From: Nemertoderma westbladi
Lineage: Eukaryota > Xenacoelomorpha > Nemertodermatida > Nemertodermatidae
Direction: 5' to 3'
Assembly (NCBI GenBank): GCA_032718475.1
Contig: JAUCBJ010006976.1
Span: 38,169 to 102,168, forward strand
Length of the DNA: 64,000 nt
Both the position numbers and the translations under genes were made by a program. Each line of letters starts with the position of its first letter. The stretch's first letter is position 1. This document shows, one piece after another, positions 13,501 through 28,500 of this stretch. Under the pieces are notes generated by a model. That model worked only from the letters and a program-made list of their open reading frames with translations, searched no databases and was not told the origin of the DNA.

Positions 13501-16500
13501 AGTTACAGGAATAAATAGCCGACACACTGAAGTGAGTAAAAGTTACCGTAATAAATAGCCGACACACTGGAGTGAGTAAAAGTTACCGGAATAAATAGCC
13601 GATACACTGAAGTGAGTAAAAGTTACAGGAATAAATAGCCGGCACACTGAAGTGAGTAAAAGTTACCGTAATGAATAGCCGACACACTGAAGTGAGTAAA
13701 AGTTACAGGAATAAATAGCCGACACACTGAAGTGAGTAAAAGTTACAGGAATAAATAGCCGACACACTGAAGTGAGTAAAAGTTACAGGAATAAATAGCC
13801 GGCACACTGAAGTGAGTAAGAGTTACCGTAATAAATAGCCGACACACTGAAGTGAGTAAAAGTTACCGGAATAAATAGCCGACACACTGAAGTGAGTAAA
13901 AGTTACAGGAATAAATAGCCGGCACACTGAAGTGAGTAAGAGTTACCGTAATAAATAGCCGACACACTGAAGTGAGTAAAAGTTACCGTAATAAATAGCC
14001 GGCACACTGAAGTGAGTAAAAGTTACAGGAATAAATAGCCGGCACACTGAAGTGAGTAAAAGTTTCCGTAATAAATAGCCGGCACACTGAAGTGAGTAAA
14101 AGTTACCGTAATAAATAGCCGGCACACTGAAGTGAGTAAAAGTTACAGGAATAAATAGCCGACACACTGAAGTGAGTAAAAGTTACCGGAATAAATAACC
14201 GACACACTGAAGTGAGTAAAAGTTACAGGAATAAATAGTCGACACACTGAAGTGAGTAAAAGTTACCGTAATAAATAGCCGACACACTGAAGTGAGTAAA
14301 AGTTACCGTAATAAATAGCCGGCACACTGAAGTGAGTAAAAGTTACAGGAATAAATAGCCGGCACACTGAAGTGAGTAAAAGTTACAGGAATAAATAGCC
14401 GACACACTGAAGTGAGTAAAAGTTACAGGAATAAATAGCCGACACACTGAAGTGAGTAAAAGTTACCGTAATAAATAGCCGGCACACTGAAGTGAGTAAA
14501 AGTTACAGGAATAAATAGCCGGCACACTGAAGTGAGTAAGAGTTACCGTAATAAATAGCCGACACACTGAAGTGAGTAAAAGTTACCGTAATAAATAGCC
14601 GGTACACTGAAGTGAGTAAAAGTTACAGGAATAAATAGCCGACACACTGAAGTGAGTAAAAGTTACCGTAATAAATAGCCGGCACACTGAAGTGAGTAAA
14701 AGTTACCGTAATAAATAGCCGACACACTGAAGTGAGTAAAAGTTACCGGAATAAATAGCCGACACACTGGAGTGAGTAAAAGTTACCGGAATAAATAACC
14801 GACACACTGAAGTGAGTAAAAGTTACAGGAATAAATAGCTGACACACTGTAGTGAGTAAAAGTTACCGTAATAAATAGCCGACACACTGAAGTGAGTAAA
14901 AGTTACAGGAATAAATAGCCGACACACTGAAGTGAGTAAAAGTTACCGTAATAAATAGCCGACACACTGTAGTGAGTAAAAGTTACCGTAATAAATAGCC
15001 GACACACTGAAGTGAGTAAAAGTTACAGGAATAAATAGCCGACACACTGAAGTGAGTAAAAGTTACAGGAATAAATAGCCGACACACTGAAGTGAGTAAA
15101 AGTTACCGTAATAAATAGCCGGCACACTGAAGTGAGTAAAAGTTACCGTAATAAATAGCCGACACACTGAAGTGAGTAAAAGTTACAGAAATAAATAGCC
15201 GACACACTGAAGTGAGTAAAAGTTACAGGAATAAATAGCTGACACACTGTAGTGAGTAAAAGTTACCGTAATAAATAGCCGACACACTGAAGTGAGTAAA
15301 AGTTACAGGAATAAATAGCCGACACACTGAAGTGAGTAAAAGTTACCGTAATAAATAGCCGGCACACTGAAGTGAGTAAAAGTTACCGTAATAAATAGCC
15401 GACACACTGAAGTGAGTAAAAGTTACAGGAATAAATAGCCGACACACTGAAGTGAGTAAAAATTACCGGAATAAATAGCCGGCACACTGAAGTGAGTAAA
15501 AGTTACAGGAATAAATAGCCGACACACTGAAGTGAGTAAAAGTTACCGTAATAAATAGCCGACACACTGAAGTGAGTAAAAGTTACAGAAATAAATAGCC
15601 GACACACTGAAGTGAGTAAAAGTTACCGGAATAAATAACCGACACACTGAAGTGAGTAAAAGTTACAGGAATAAATAGCCGACACACTGAAGTGAGTAAA
15701 AGTTACAGGAATAAATAGCCGACACACTGAAGTGAGTAAAAGTTACCGTAATAAATAGCCGACACACTGAAGTGAATAAAAGTTACAGGAATAAATAGCC
15801 GACACACTGAAGTGAGTAAAAGTTACCGTAATAAATAGCCGACACACTGAAGTGAGTAAAAGTTACAGGAATAAATAGCCGACACACTGAAGTGAGTAAA
15901 AGTTACCGGAATAAATAACCGACACACTGAAGTGAGTAAAAGTTACAGGAATAAATAGCCGACACACTGAAGTGAGTAAAAGTTACAGGAATAAATAGCC
16001 GACACACTGAAGTGAGTAAAAGTTACCGGAATAAATAACCGACACACTGAAGTGAGTAAAAGTTACAGGAATAAATAGCCGACACACTGAAGTGAGTAAA
16101 AGTTACAGGAATAAATAGCCGACACACTGAAGTGAGTAAAAGTTACAGGAATAAATAGCCGACACACTGAAGTGAGTAAAAGTTACAGGAATAAATAGCC
16201 GACACACTGAAGTGAGTAAAAGTTACAGGAATAAATAGCCGACACACTGAAGTGAGTAAAAGTTACCGTAATAAATAGCCGACACACTGAAGTGAGTAAA
16301 AGTTACAGGAATAAATAGCCGGCACACTGAAGTGAGTAAAAGTTACAGGAATAAATAGCCGACACACTGAAGTGAGTAAAAGTTACCGTAATAAATAGCC
16401 GACACACTGGAGTGAGTAAAAGTTACCGGAATAAATAGCCGATACACTGAAGTGAGTAAAAGTTACAGGAATAAATAGCCGGCACACTGAAGTGAGTAAA

Positions 16501-19500
16501 AGTTACCGTAATGAATAGCCGACACACTGAAGTGAGTAAAAGTTACAGGAATAAATAGCCGACACACTGAAGTGAGTAAAAGTTACAGGAATAAATAGCC
16601 GACACACTGAAGTGAGTAAAAGTTACAGGAATAAATAGCCGGCACACTGAAGTGAGTAAGAGTTACCGTAATAAATAGCCGACACACTGAAGTGAGTAAA
16701 AGTTACCGGAATAAATAGCCGACACACTGAAGTGAGTAAAAGTTACAGGAATAAATAGCCGGCACACTGAAGTGAGTAAGAGTTACCGTAATAAATAGCC
16801 GACACACTGAAGTGAGTAAAAGTTACCGTAATAAATAGCCGGCACACTGAAGTGAGTAAAAGTTACAGGAATAAATAGCCGGCACACTGAAGTGAGTAAA
16901 AGTTTCCGTAATAAATAGCCGGCACACTGAAGTGAGTAAAAGTTACCGTAATAAATAGCCGGCACACTGAAGTGAGTAAAAGTTACAGGAATAAATAGCC
17001 GACACACTGAAGTGAGTAAAAGTTACCGGAATAAATAACCGACACACTGAAGTGAGTAAAAGTTACAGGAATAAATAGTCGACACACTGAAGTGAGTAAA
17101 AGTTACCGTAATAAATAGCCGACACACTGAAGTGAGTAAAAGTTACCGTAATAAATAGCCGGCACACTGAAGTGAGTAAAAGTTACAGGAATAAATAGCC
17201 GGCACACTGAAGTGAGTAAAAGTTACAGGAATAAATAGCCGACACACTGAAGTGAGTAAAAGTTACAGGAATAAATAGCCGACACACTGAAGTGAGTAAA
17301 AGTTACCGTAATAAATAGCCGGCACACTGAAGTGAGTAAAAGTTACAGGAATAAATAGCCGGCACACTGAAGTGAGTAAGAGTTACCGTAATAAATAGCC
17401 GACACACTGAAGTGAGTAAAAGTTACCGTAATAAATAGCCGGTACACTGAAGTGAGTAAAAGTTACAGGAATAAATAGCCGACACACTGAAGTGAGTAAA
17501 AGTTACCGTAATAAATAGCCGGCACACTGAAGTGAGTAAAAGTTACCGTAATAAATAGCCGACACACTGAAGTGAGTAAAAGTTACCGGAATAAATAGCC
17601 GACACACTGGAGTGAGTAAAAGTTACCGGAATAAATAACCGACACACTGAAGTGAGTAAAAGTTACAGGAATAAATAGCTGACACACTGTAGTGAGTAAA
17701 AGTTACCGTAATAAATAGCCGACACACTGAAGTGAGTAAAAGTTACAGGAATAAATAGCCGACACACTGAAGTGAGTAAAAGTTACCGTAATAAATAGCC
17801 GACACACTGTAGTGAGTAAAAGTTACCGTAATAAATAGCCGACACACTGAAGTGAGTAAAAGTTACAGGAATAAATAGCCGACACACTGAAGTGAGTAAA
17901 AGTTACAGGAATAAATAGCCGACACACTGAAGTGAGTAAAAGTTACCGTAATAAATAGCCGGCACACTGAAGTGAGTAAAAGTTACCGTAATAAATAGCC
18001 GACACACTGAAGTGAGTAAAAGTTACAGGAATAAATAGCCGACACACTGAAGTGAGTAAAAGTTACCGTAATAAATAGCCGACACACTGAAGTGAGTAAA
18101 AGTTACCGGAATAAATAGCCGACACACTGGAGTGAGTAAAAGTTACCGGAATAAATAACCGACACACTGAAGTGAGTAAAAGTTACAGGAATAAATAGCC
18201 GACACACTGAAGTGAGTAAAAGTTACCGGAATAAATAACCGACACACTGAAGTGAGTAAAAGTTACCGGAATAAATAGCCGACACACTGAAGTGAGTAAA
18301 AGTTACAGGAATAAATAGCCGACACACTGAAGTGAGTAAAAGTTACAGGAATAAATAGCCGACACACTGAAGTGAGTAAAAGTTACCGTAATAAATAGCC
18401 GACATACTGAAGTGAGTAAAAGTTACAGGAATAAATAGCTGACACACTGAAGTGAGTAAAAGTTACCGTAATAAATAGCCGACACACTGAAGTGAGTAAA
18501 AGTTACCGGAATAAATAGCTGACACACTGGAGTGAGTAAAAGTTACCGTAATAAATAGCCGACACACTGAAGTGAGTAAAAGTTACCGGAATAAATAGCC
18601 GACAAACTGAAGTGAGTAAAAGTTACAGGAATAAATAGCCGACACACTGAAGTGAGTAAAAGTTACCGTAATAAATAGCCGACACACTGAAGTGAGTAAA
18701 AGTTACCGGAATAAATAACCGACACACTGAAGTGAGTAAAAGTTACCGTAATAAATAGCCGACACACTGAAGTGAGTAAAAGTTACCGGAATAAATAGCC
18801 GACACACTGGAGTGAGTAAAAGTTACCGGAATAAATAACCGACACACTGAAGTGAGTAAAAGTTACAGGAATAAATAGCCGACACACTGAAGTGAGTAAA
18901 AGTTACCGTAATAAATAGCCGACACACTGAAGTGAGTAAAAGTTACAGGAATAAATAGCCGACACACTGAAGTGAGTAAAAGTTACCGTAATAAATAGCC
19001 GACACACTGGAGTGAGTAAAAGTTACCGGAATAAATAACCGACACACTGAAGTGAGTAAAAGTTACAGGAATAAATAGCCGACACACTGAAGTGAGTAAA
19101 AGTTACCGGAATAAATAACCGACACACTGAAGTGAGTAAAAGTTACCGGAATAAATAGCCGACACACTGAAGTGAGTAAAAGTTACCGGAATAAATAGCC
19201 GACACACTGGAGTGAGTAAAAGTTACCGGAATAAATAACCGACACACTGAAGTGAGTAAAAGTTACAGGAATAAATAGCCGAAACACTGAAGTGAGTAAA
19301 AGTTACCGGAATAAATAACCGACACACTGAAGTGAGTAAAAGTTACCGGAATAAATAGCCGACACACTGAAGTGAGTAAAAGTTACAGGAATAAATAGCC
19401 GACACACTGAAGTGAGTAAAAGTTACAGGAATAAATAGCCGACACACTGAAGTGAGTAAAAGTTACCGTAATAAATAGCCGACACACTGAAGTGAGTAAA

Positions 19501-22500
19501 AGTTACAGGAATAAATAGCCGACACACTGAAGTGAGTAAGAGTTACCGTAATAAATAGCCGACACACTGAAGTGAGTAAAAGTTACCGGAATAAATAGCT
19601 GACACACTGGAGTGAGTAAAAGTTACCGTAATAAATAGCCGACACACTGAAGTGAGTAAAAGTTACCGGAATAAATAGCCGACAAACTGAAGTGAGTAAA
19701 AGTTACAGGAATAAATAGCCGACACACTGAAGTGAGTAAAAGTTACCGGAATAAATAGCCGACACACTGGAGTGAGTAAAAGTTACCGGAATAAATAACC
19801 GACACACTGAAGTGAGTAAAAGTTACAGGAATAAATAGCCGACACACTGAAGTGAGTAAAAGTTACCGGAATAAATAACCGACACACTGAAGTGAGTAAA
19901 AGTTACCGGAATAAATAGCCGACACACTGAAGTGAGTAAAAGTTACAGGAATAAATAGCCGACACACTGAAGTGAGTAAAAGTTACAGGAATAAATAGCC
20001 GACACACTGAAGTGAGTAAAAGTTACCGTAATAAATAGCCGACACACTGAAGTGAGTAAAAGTTACAGGAATAAATAGCCGACACACTGAAGTGAGTAAA
20101 AGTTACCGTAATAAATAGCCGACACACTGAAGTGAGTAAAAGTTACCGGAATAAATAGCTGACACACTGGAGTGAGTAAAAGTTACCGTAATAAATAGCC
20201 GACACACTGAAGTGAGTAAAAGTTACCGGAATAAATAGCCGACAAACTGAAGTGAGTAAAAGTTACAGGAATAAATAGCCGACACACTGAAGTGAGTAAA
20301 AGTTACCGTAATAAATAGCCGACACACTGAAGTGAGTAAAAGTTACCGTAATAAATAGCCGACACACTGAAGTGAGTAAAAGTTACAGGAATAAATAGCC
20401 GACACACTGAAGTGAGTAAAAGTTACCGTAATAAATAGCCGACACACTGAAGTGAGTAAAAGTTACCGTAATAAATAGCCGACACACTGAAGTGAGTAAA
20501 AGTTACCGGAATAAATAGCCGACACACTGAAGTGAGTAAAAGTTACCGTAATAAATAGCCGACACACTGAAGTGAGTAAAAGTTACCGTAATAAATAGCC
20601 GACACACTGAAGTGAGTAAAAGTTACCGGAATAAATAGCCGACACACTGAAGTGAGTAAAAGTTACCGTAATAAATAGCCGACACACTGAAGTGAGTAAA
20701 AGTTACCGGAATAAATAGCCGGCACACTGAAGTGAGTAAAAGTTACCGTAATAAATAGCCGACACACTGAAGTGAGTAAAAGTTACCGTAATAAATAGCC
20801 GACACACTGAAGTGAGTAAAAGTTACCGTAATAAATAGCCGACACACTGAAGTGAGTAAAAGTTACCGTAATAAATAGCCGACACACTGAAGTGAGTAAA
20901 AGTTACAGGAATAAATAGCCGACACACTGAAGTGAGTAAAAGTTACCGTAATAAATAGCCGACACACTGAAGTGAGTAAAAGTTACCGTAATAAATAGCC
21001 GACACACTGAAGTGAGTAAAAGTTACAGGAATAAATAGCCGACACACTGAAGTGAGTAAAAGTTACCGTAATAAATAGCCGACACACTGAAGTGAGTAAA
21101 AGTTACCGTAATAAATAGCCGACACACTGAAGTGAGTAAAAGTTACCGTAATAAATAGCCGACACACTGAAGTGAGTAAAAGTTACCGTAATAAATAGCC
21201 GACACACTGAAGTGAGTAAAAGTTACCGTAATAAATAGCCGACACACTGAAGTGAGTAAAAGTTACCGTAATAAATAGCCGACACACTGATGAAGTGAGT
21301 AAAAGTTACCGGAATAAATAGCCGACACACTGAAGTGAGTAAAAGTTACCGTAATAAATAGCCGACACACTGAAGTGAGTAAAAGTTACCGTAATAAATA
21401 GCCGACACACTGAAGTGAGTAAAAGTTACCGTAATAAATAGCCGACACACTGAAGTGAGTAAAAGTTACCGTAATAAATAGCCGACACACTGAAGTGAGT
21501 AAAAGTTACAGGAATAAATAGCCGACACACTGAAGTGAGTAAAAGTTACAGGAATAAATAGCCGACACACTGAAGTGAGTAAAAGTTACCGTAATAAATA
21601 GCCGACACACTGAAGTGAGTAAAAGTTACCGTAATAAATAGCCGACACACTGAAGTGAGTAAAAGTTACAGGAATAAATAGCCGACACACTGAAGTGAGT
21701 AAAAGTTACCGTAATAAATAGCCGACACACTGAAGTGAGTAAAAGTTACCGTAATAAATAGCCGACACACTGAAGTGAGTAAAAGTTACCGTAATAAATA
21801 GCCGACACACTGAAGTGAGTAAAAGTTACCGTAATAAATAGCCGACACACTGAAGTGAGTAAAAGTTACCGTAATAAATAGCCGACACACTGAAGTGAGT
21901 AAAAGTTACCGTAATAAATAGCCGACACACTGAAGTGAGTAAAAGTTACCGTAATAAATAGCCGACACACTGAAGTGAGTAAAAGTTACAGGAATAAATA
22001 GCCGACACACTGAAGTGAGTAAAAGTTACAGGAATAAATAGCCGACACACTGAAGTGAGTAAAAGTTACCGTAATAAATAGCCGACACACTGAAGTGAGT
22101 AAAAGTTACCGTAATAAATAGCCGACACACTGAAGTGAGTAAAAGTTACCGTAATAAATAGCCGACACACTGAAGTGAGTAAAAGTTACAGGAATAAATA
22201 GCCGACACACTGAAGTGAGTAAAAGTTACCGTAATAAATAGCCGACACACTGGAGTGAGTAAAAGTTACCGGAATAAATAGCCGATACACTGAAGTGAGT
22301 AAAAGTTACAGGAATAAATAGCCGGCACACTGAAGTGAGTAAAAGTTACCGTAATGAATAGCCGACACACTGAAGTGAGTAAAAGTTACAGGAATAAATA
22401 GCCGACACACTGAAGTGAGTAAAAGTTACAGGAATAAATAGCCGACACACTGAAGTGAGTAAAAGTTACAGGAATAAATAGCCGGCACACTGAAGTGAGT

Positions 22501-25500
22501 AAGAGTTACCGTAATAAATAGCCGACACACTGAAGTGAGTAAAAGTTACCGGAATAAATAGCCGACACACTGAAGTGAGTAAAAGTTACAGGAATAAATA
22601 GCCGGCACACTGAAGTGAGTAAGAGTTACCGTAATAAATAGCCGACACACTGAAGTGAGTAAAAGTTACCGTAATAAATAGCCGGCACACTGAAGTGAGT
22701 AAAAGTTACAGGAATAAATAGCCGGCACACTGAAGTGAGTAAAAGTTACCATAATAAATAGCCGGCACACTGAAGTGAGTAAAAGTTACCGTAATAAATA
22801 GCCGGCACACTGAAGTGAGTAAAAGTTACAGGAATAAATAGCCGACACACTGAAGTGAGTAAAAGTTACCGGAATAAATAACCGACACACTGAAGTGAGT
22901 AAAAGTTACAGGAATAAATAGTCGACACACTGAAGTGAGTAAAAGTTACCGTAATAAATAGCCGACACACTGAAGTGAGTAAAAGTTACCGTAATAAATA
23001 GCCGGCACACTGAAGTGAGTAAAAGTTACAGGAATAAATAGCCGGCACACTGAAGTGAGTAAAAGTTACAGGAATAAATAGCCGACACACTGAAGTGAGT
23101 AAAAGTTACAGGAATAAATAGCCGACACACTGAAGTGAGTAAAAGTTACCGTAATAAATAGCCGGCACACTGAAGTGAGTAAAAGTTACAGGAATAAATA
23201 GCCGGCACACTGAAGTGAGTAAGAGTTACCGTAATAAATAGCCGACACACTGAAGTGAGTAAAAGTTACCGTAATAAATAGCCGACACACTGAAGAAGTG
23301 AGTAAAAGTTACCGTAATAAATAGCCGACACACTGAAGTGAGTAAAAGTTACCGGAATAAATAGCTGACACACTGAAGTGAGTAAAAGTTACCGTAATAA
23401 ATAGCCGACACACTGAAGTGAGTAAAAGTTACCGTAATAAATAGCCGACACACTGGAGTGAGTAAAAGTTACCGTAATAAATAGCCGACACACTGAAGTG
23501 AGTAAAAGTTACCGTAATAAATAGCCGACACACTGGAGTGAGTAAAAGTTACCGGAATAAATAGCCGACACACTGAATGAAGTGAGTAAAAGTTACCGTA
23601 ATAAATAGCCGACGCACTGAAGTGAGTAAAAGTTACCGTAATAAATAGCCGACACACTGAAGTGAGTAAAAGTTACCGTAATAAATAGCCGACACACTGA
23701 AGTGAGTAAAAGTTACCGGAATAAATAGCCGACACACTGAATGAAGTGAGTAAAAGTTACCGTAATAAATAGCCGACGCACTGAAGTGAGTAAAAGTTAC
23801 CGTAATAAATAGCCGACACACTGAAGTGAGTAAAAGTTACAGGAATAAATAGCCGACACACTGAAGTGAGTAAAAGTTACAGGAATAAATAGCCGACACA
23901 CTGAAGTGAGTAAAAGTTACAGGAATAAATAGCCGACACACTGAAGTGAGTAAAAGTTACCGTAATAAATAGCCGGCACACTGAAGTGAGTAAAAGTTAC
24001 CGTAATAAATAGCCGACACACTGAAGTGAGTAAAAGTTACCGTAATAAATAGCCGACACACTGAAGTGAGTAAAAGTTACAGGAATAAATAGCCGACACA
24101 CTGAAGTGAGTAAAAGTTACCGTAATAAATAGCCGACACACTGAAGTGAGTAAAAGTTACAGGAATAAATAGCCGACACACTGAAGTGAGTAAAAGTTAC
24201 CGTAATAAATAGCCGACACACTGAAGTGAGTAAAAGTTACAGGAATAAATAGCCGACACACTGAAGTGAGTAAAAGTTACCGGAATAAATAACCGACACA
24301 CTGAAGTGAGTAAAAGTTACAGGAATAAATAGCCGACACACTGAAGTGAGTAAAAGTTACAGGAATAAATAGCCGACACACTGAAGTGAGTAAAAGTTAC
24401 CGTAATAAATAGCCGACACACTGAAGTGAGTAAAAGTTACAGGAATAAATAGCCGACACACTGAAGTGAGTAAAAGTTACCGTAATAAATAGCCGACACA
24501 CTGCAGTGAGTAAAAGTTACCGGAATAAATAGCCGACACACTGAAGTGAGTAAAAGTTACCGGAATAAATAGCCGACACACTGAAGTGAGTAAAAGTTAC
24601 CGTAATAAATAGCCGACACACTGAAGTGAGTAAAAGTTACCGTAATAAATAGCCGACACACTGAAGTGAGTAAAAGTTACCGTAATAAATAGCCGACACA
24701 CTGAAGTGAGTAAAAGTTACCGGAATAAATAGCCGACACACTGAAGTGAGTAAAAGTTACCGGAATAAATAGCCGACACACTGAAGTGAGTAAAGGTTAC
24801 CGTAATAAATAGCCGACACACTGAAGTGAGTAAAAGTTACCGTAATAAATAGCCGACACACTGAAGTGAGTAAAAGTTACCGTAATAAATAGCCGACACA
24901 CTGAAGTGAGTAAAAGTTACCGGAATAAATAGCCGACACACTGAAGTGAGTAAAAGTTACCGTAATAAATAGCCGACACACTGAAGTGAGTAAAAGTTAC
25001 CGTAATAAATAGCCGACACACTGAAGTGAGTAAAAGTTACAGGAATAAATAGCCGACACACTGAAGTGAGTAAAATTTACCGTAATAAATAGCCGACACA
25101 CTGAAGTGAGTAAAAGTTACCGGAATAAATAGCCGACACACTGAAGTGAGTAAAAGTTACCGTAATAAATAGCCGACACACATGAAGTGAGTAAAAGTTA
25201 CCGTAATAAATAGCCGACACACTGAAGTGAGTAAAAGTTACAGGAATAAATAGCCGACACACTGAAGTGAGTAAAAGTTACCGTAATAAATAGCCGACAC
25301 ACTGAAGTGAGTAAAAGTTACAGGAATAAATAGCCGACACACTGAAGTGAGTAAAAGTTACCGTAATAAATAGCCGACACACTGAAGTGAGTAAAAGTTA
25401 CAGGAATAAATAGCCGACACACTGAAGTGAGTAAAAGTTACCGGAATAAATAACCGACACACTGAAGTGAGTAAAAGTTACAGGAATAAATAGCCGACAC

Positions 25501-28500
25501 ACTGAAGTGAGTAAAAGTTACAGGAATAAATAGCCGACACACTGAAGTGAGTAAAAGTTACCGTAATAAATAGCCGACACACTGAAGTGAGTAAAAGTTA
25601 CAGGAATAAATAGCCGACACACTGAAGTGAGTAAAAATTACCGGAATAAATAGCCGGCACACTGAAGTGAGTAAAAGTTACAGGAATAAATAGCCGACAC
25701 ACTGAAGTGAGTAAAAGTTACAGGAATAAATAGCCAACACACTGAAGTGAGTAAAAGTTACAGGAATAAATAGCCGACACACTGAAGTGAGTAAAAGTTA
25801 CAGGAATAAATAGCCGACACACTGAATTGAGTAAAAGTTACAGGAATAAATAGCCGACACACTGAAGTGAGTAAAAGTTACAGGAATAAATAGCCGACAC
25901 ACTGAAGTGAGTAAAAGTTACCGTAATAAATAGCCGACACACTGAAGTGAGTAAAAGTTACAGGAATAAATAGCCGACACACTGAAGTGAGTAAAAGTTA
26001 CCGTAATAAATAGCCGACACACTGAAGTGAGTAAAAGTTACAGGAATAAATAGCCGACACACTGAAGTGAGTAAAAGTTACCGGAATAAATAACCGACAC
26101 ACTGAAGTGAGTAAAAGTTACAGGAATAAATAGCCGACACACTGAAGTGAGTAAAAGTTACAGGAATAAATAGCCGACACACTGAAGTGAGTAAAAGTTA
26201 CAGGAATAAATAGCCGACACACTGAGGTGAGTAAAGGTTACCGTAATAAATAGCCGACACACTGAAGTGAGTAAAAGTTACCGTAATAAATAGCCGACAC
26301 ACTGAAGTGAGTAAAAGTTACCGTAATAAATAGCCGACACACTGAAGTGAGTAAAAGTTACCGTAATAAATAGCCGACACACTGAAGTGAGTAAAAGTTA
26401 CAGGAATAAATAGCCGACACACTGAAGTGAGTAAAAGTTACAGGAATAAATAGCCGACACACTGAAGTGAGTAAAAGTTACCGTAATAAATAGTCGACAC
26501 ACTGAAGTGAGTAAAAGTTACCGTAATAAATAGCCGGCACACTGAAGTGAGTAAAAGTTACAGGAATAAATAGCCGGCACACTGAAGTGAGTAAAAGTTA
26601 CAGGAATAAATAGCCGACACACTGAAGTGAGTAAAAGTTACAGGAATAAATAGCCGACACACTGAAGTGAGTAAAAGTTACCGTAATAAATAGCCGGCAC
26701 ACTGAAGTGAGTAAAAGTTACAGGAATAAATAGCCGGCACACTGAAGTGAGTAAAAGTTACCGTAATAAATAGCCGACACACTGAAGTGAGTAAAAGTTA
26801 CAGGAATAAATAGCCGACACACTGAAGTGAGTAAAAGTTACAGGAATAAATAGCCGACACACTGAAGTGAGTAAAAGTTACCGTAATAAATAGTCGACAC
26901 ACTGAAGTGAGTAAAAGTTACCGTAATAAATAGCCGGCACACTGAAGTGAGTAAAAGTTACAGGAATAAATAGCCGCCACACTGAAGTGAGTAAAAGTTA
27001 CAGGAATAAATAGCCGACACACTGAAGTGAGTAAAAGTTACAGGAATAAATAGCAGACACACTGAAGTGAGTAAAAGTTACCGTAATAAATAGCCGGCAC
27101 ACTGAAGTGAGTAAAAGTTACAGGAATAAATAGCCGGCACACTGAAGTGAGTAAAAGTTACCGTAATAAATAGCCGACACACTGAAGTGAGTAAAAGTTA
27201 CAGGAATAAATAGCCGACACACTGAAGTGAGTAAAAATTACCGGAATAAATAGCCGGCACACTGAAGTGAGTAAAAGTTACAGGAATAAATAGCCGACAC
27301 ACTGAAGTGAGTAAAAGTTACCGTAATAAATAGCCGACACACTGAAGTGAGTAAAAGTTACCGTAATAAATAGCCGGCACACTGAAGTGAGTAAAAGTTA
27401 CAGGAATAAATAGCCGGCACACTGAAGTGAGTAAAAGTTACAGGAATAAATAGCCGACACACTGAAGTGAGTAAAAGTTACAGGAATAAATAGCCGACAC
27501 ACTGAAGTGAGTAAAAGTTACCGTAATAAATAGCCGGCACACTGAAGTGAGTAAAAGTTACCGTAATAAATAGCCGACACACTGAAGTGAGTAAAAGTTA
27601 CCGTAATAAATAGCCGACACACTGAAGTGAGTAAAAGTTACCGTAATAAATAGCTGGCACACTGAAGTGAGTAAAAGTTACCGTAATAAATAGCCGGCAC
27701 ACTGAAGTGAGTAAAAGTTACCGTAATAAATAGCCGGCACACTGAAGTGAGTAAAAGTTACCGTAATAAATAGCCGGCACACTGAAGTGAGTAAAAGTTA
27801 CCGTAATAAATAGCCGGCACACTGAAGTGAGTAAAAGTTACCGTAATAAATAGCCGACACACTGAAGTGAGTAAAAGTTACCGTAATAAATAGCCGACAC
27901 ACTGAAGTGAGTAAAAGTTACCATAATAAATAGCCGGCACACTGAAGTGAGTAAAAGTTACAGGAATAAATAGCCGGCACACTGAAGTGAGTAAAAGTTA
28001 CAGGAATAAATAGCCGACACACTGAAGTGAGTAAAAATTACCGGAATAAATAGCCGGCACACTGAAGTGAGTAAAAGTTACAGGAATAAATAGCCGACAC
28101 ACTGAAGTGAGTAAAAGTTACAGGAATAAATAGCCGACACACTGAAGTGAGTAAAAATTACTGGAATAAATAGCCGGCACACTGAAGTGAGTAAAAGTTA
28201 CAGGAATAAATAGCCGACACACTGAAGTGAGTAAAAATTACCGGAATAAATAGCCGGCACACTGAAGTGAGTAAAAGTTACAGGAATAAATAGCCGACAC
28301 ACTGAAGTGAGTAAAAGTTACCGTAATAAATAGCCGACACACTGAAGTGAGTAAAAGTTACAGGAATAAATAGCCGGCACACTGAAGTGAGTAAAAGTTA
28401 CCGTAATAAATAGCCGATACACTGAAGTGAGTAAAAGTTACCGTAATAAATAGCCGGCACACTGAGGTGAGTAAAAGTTACCGTAATAAATAGCCGACAC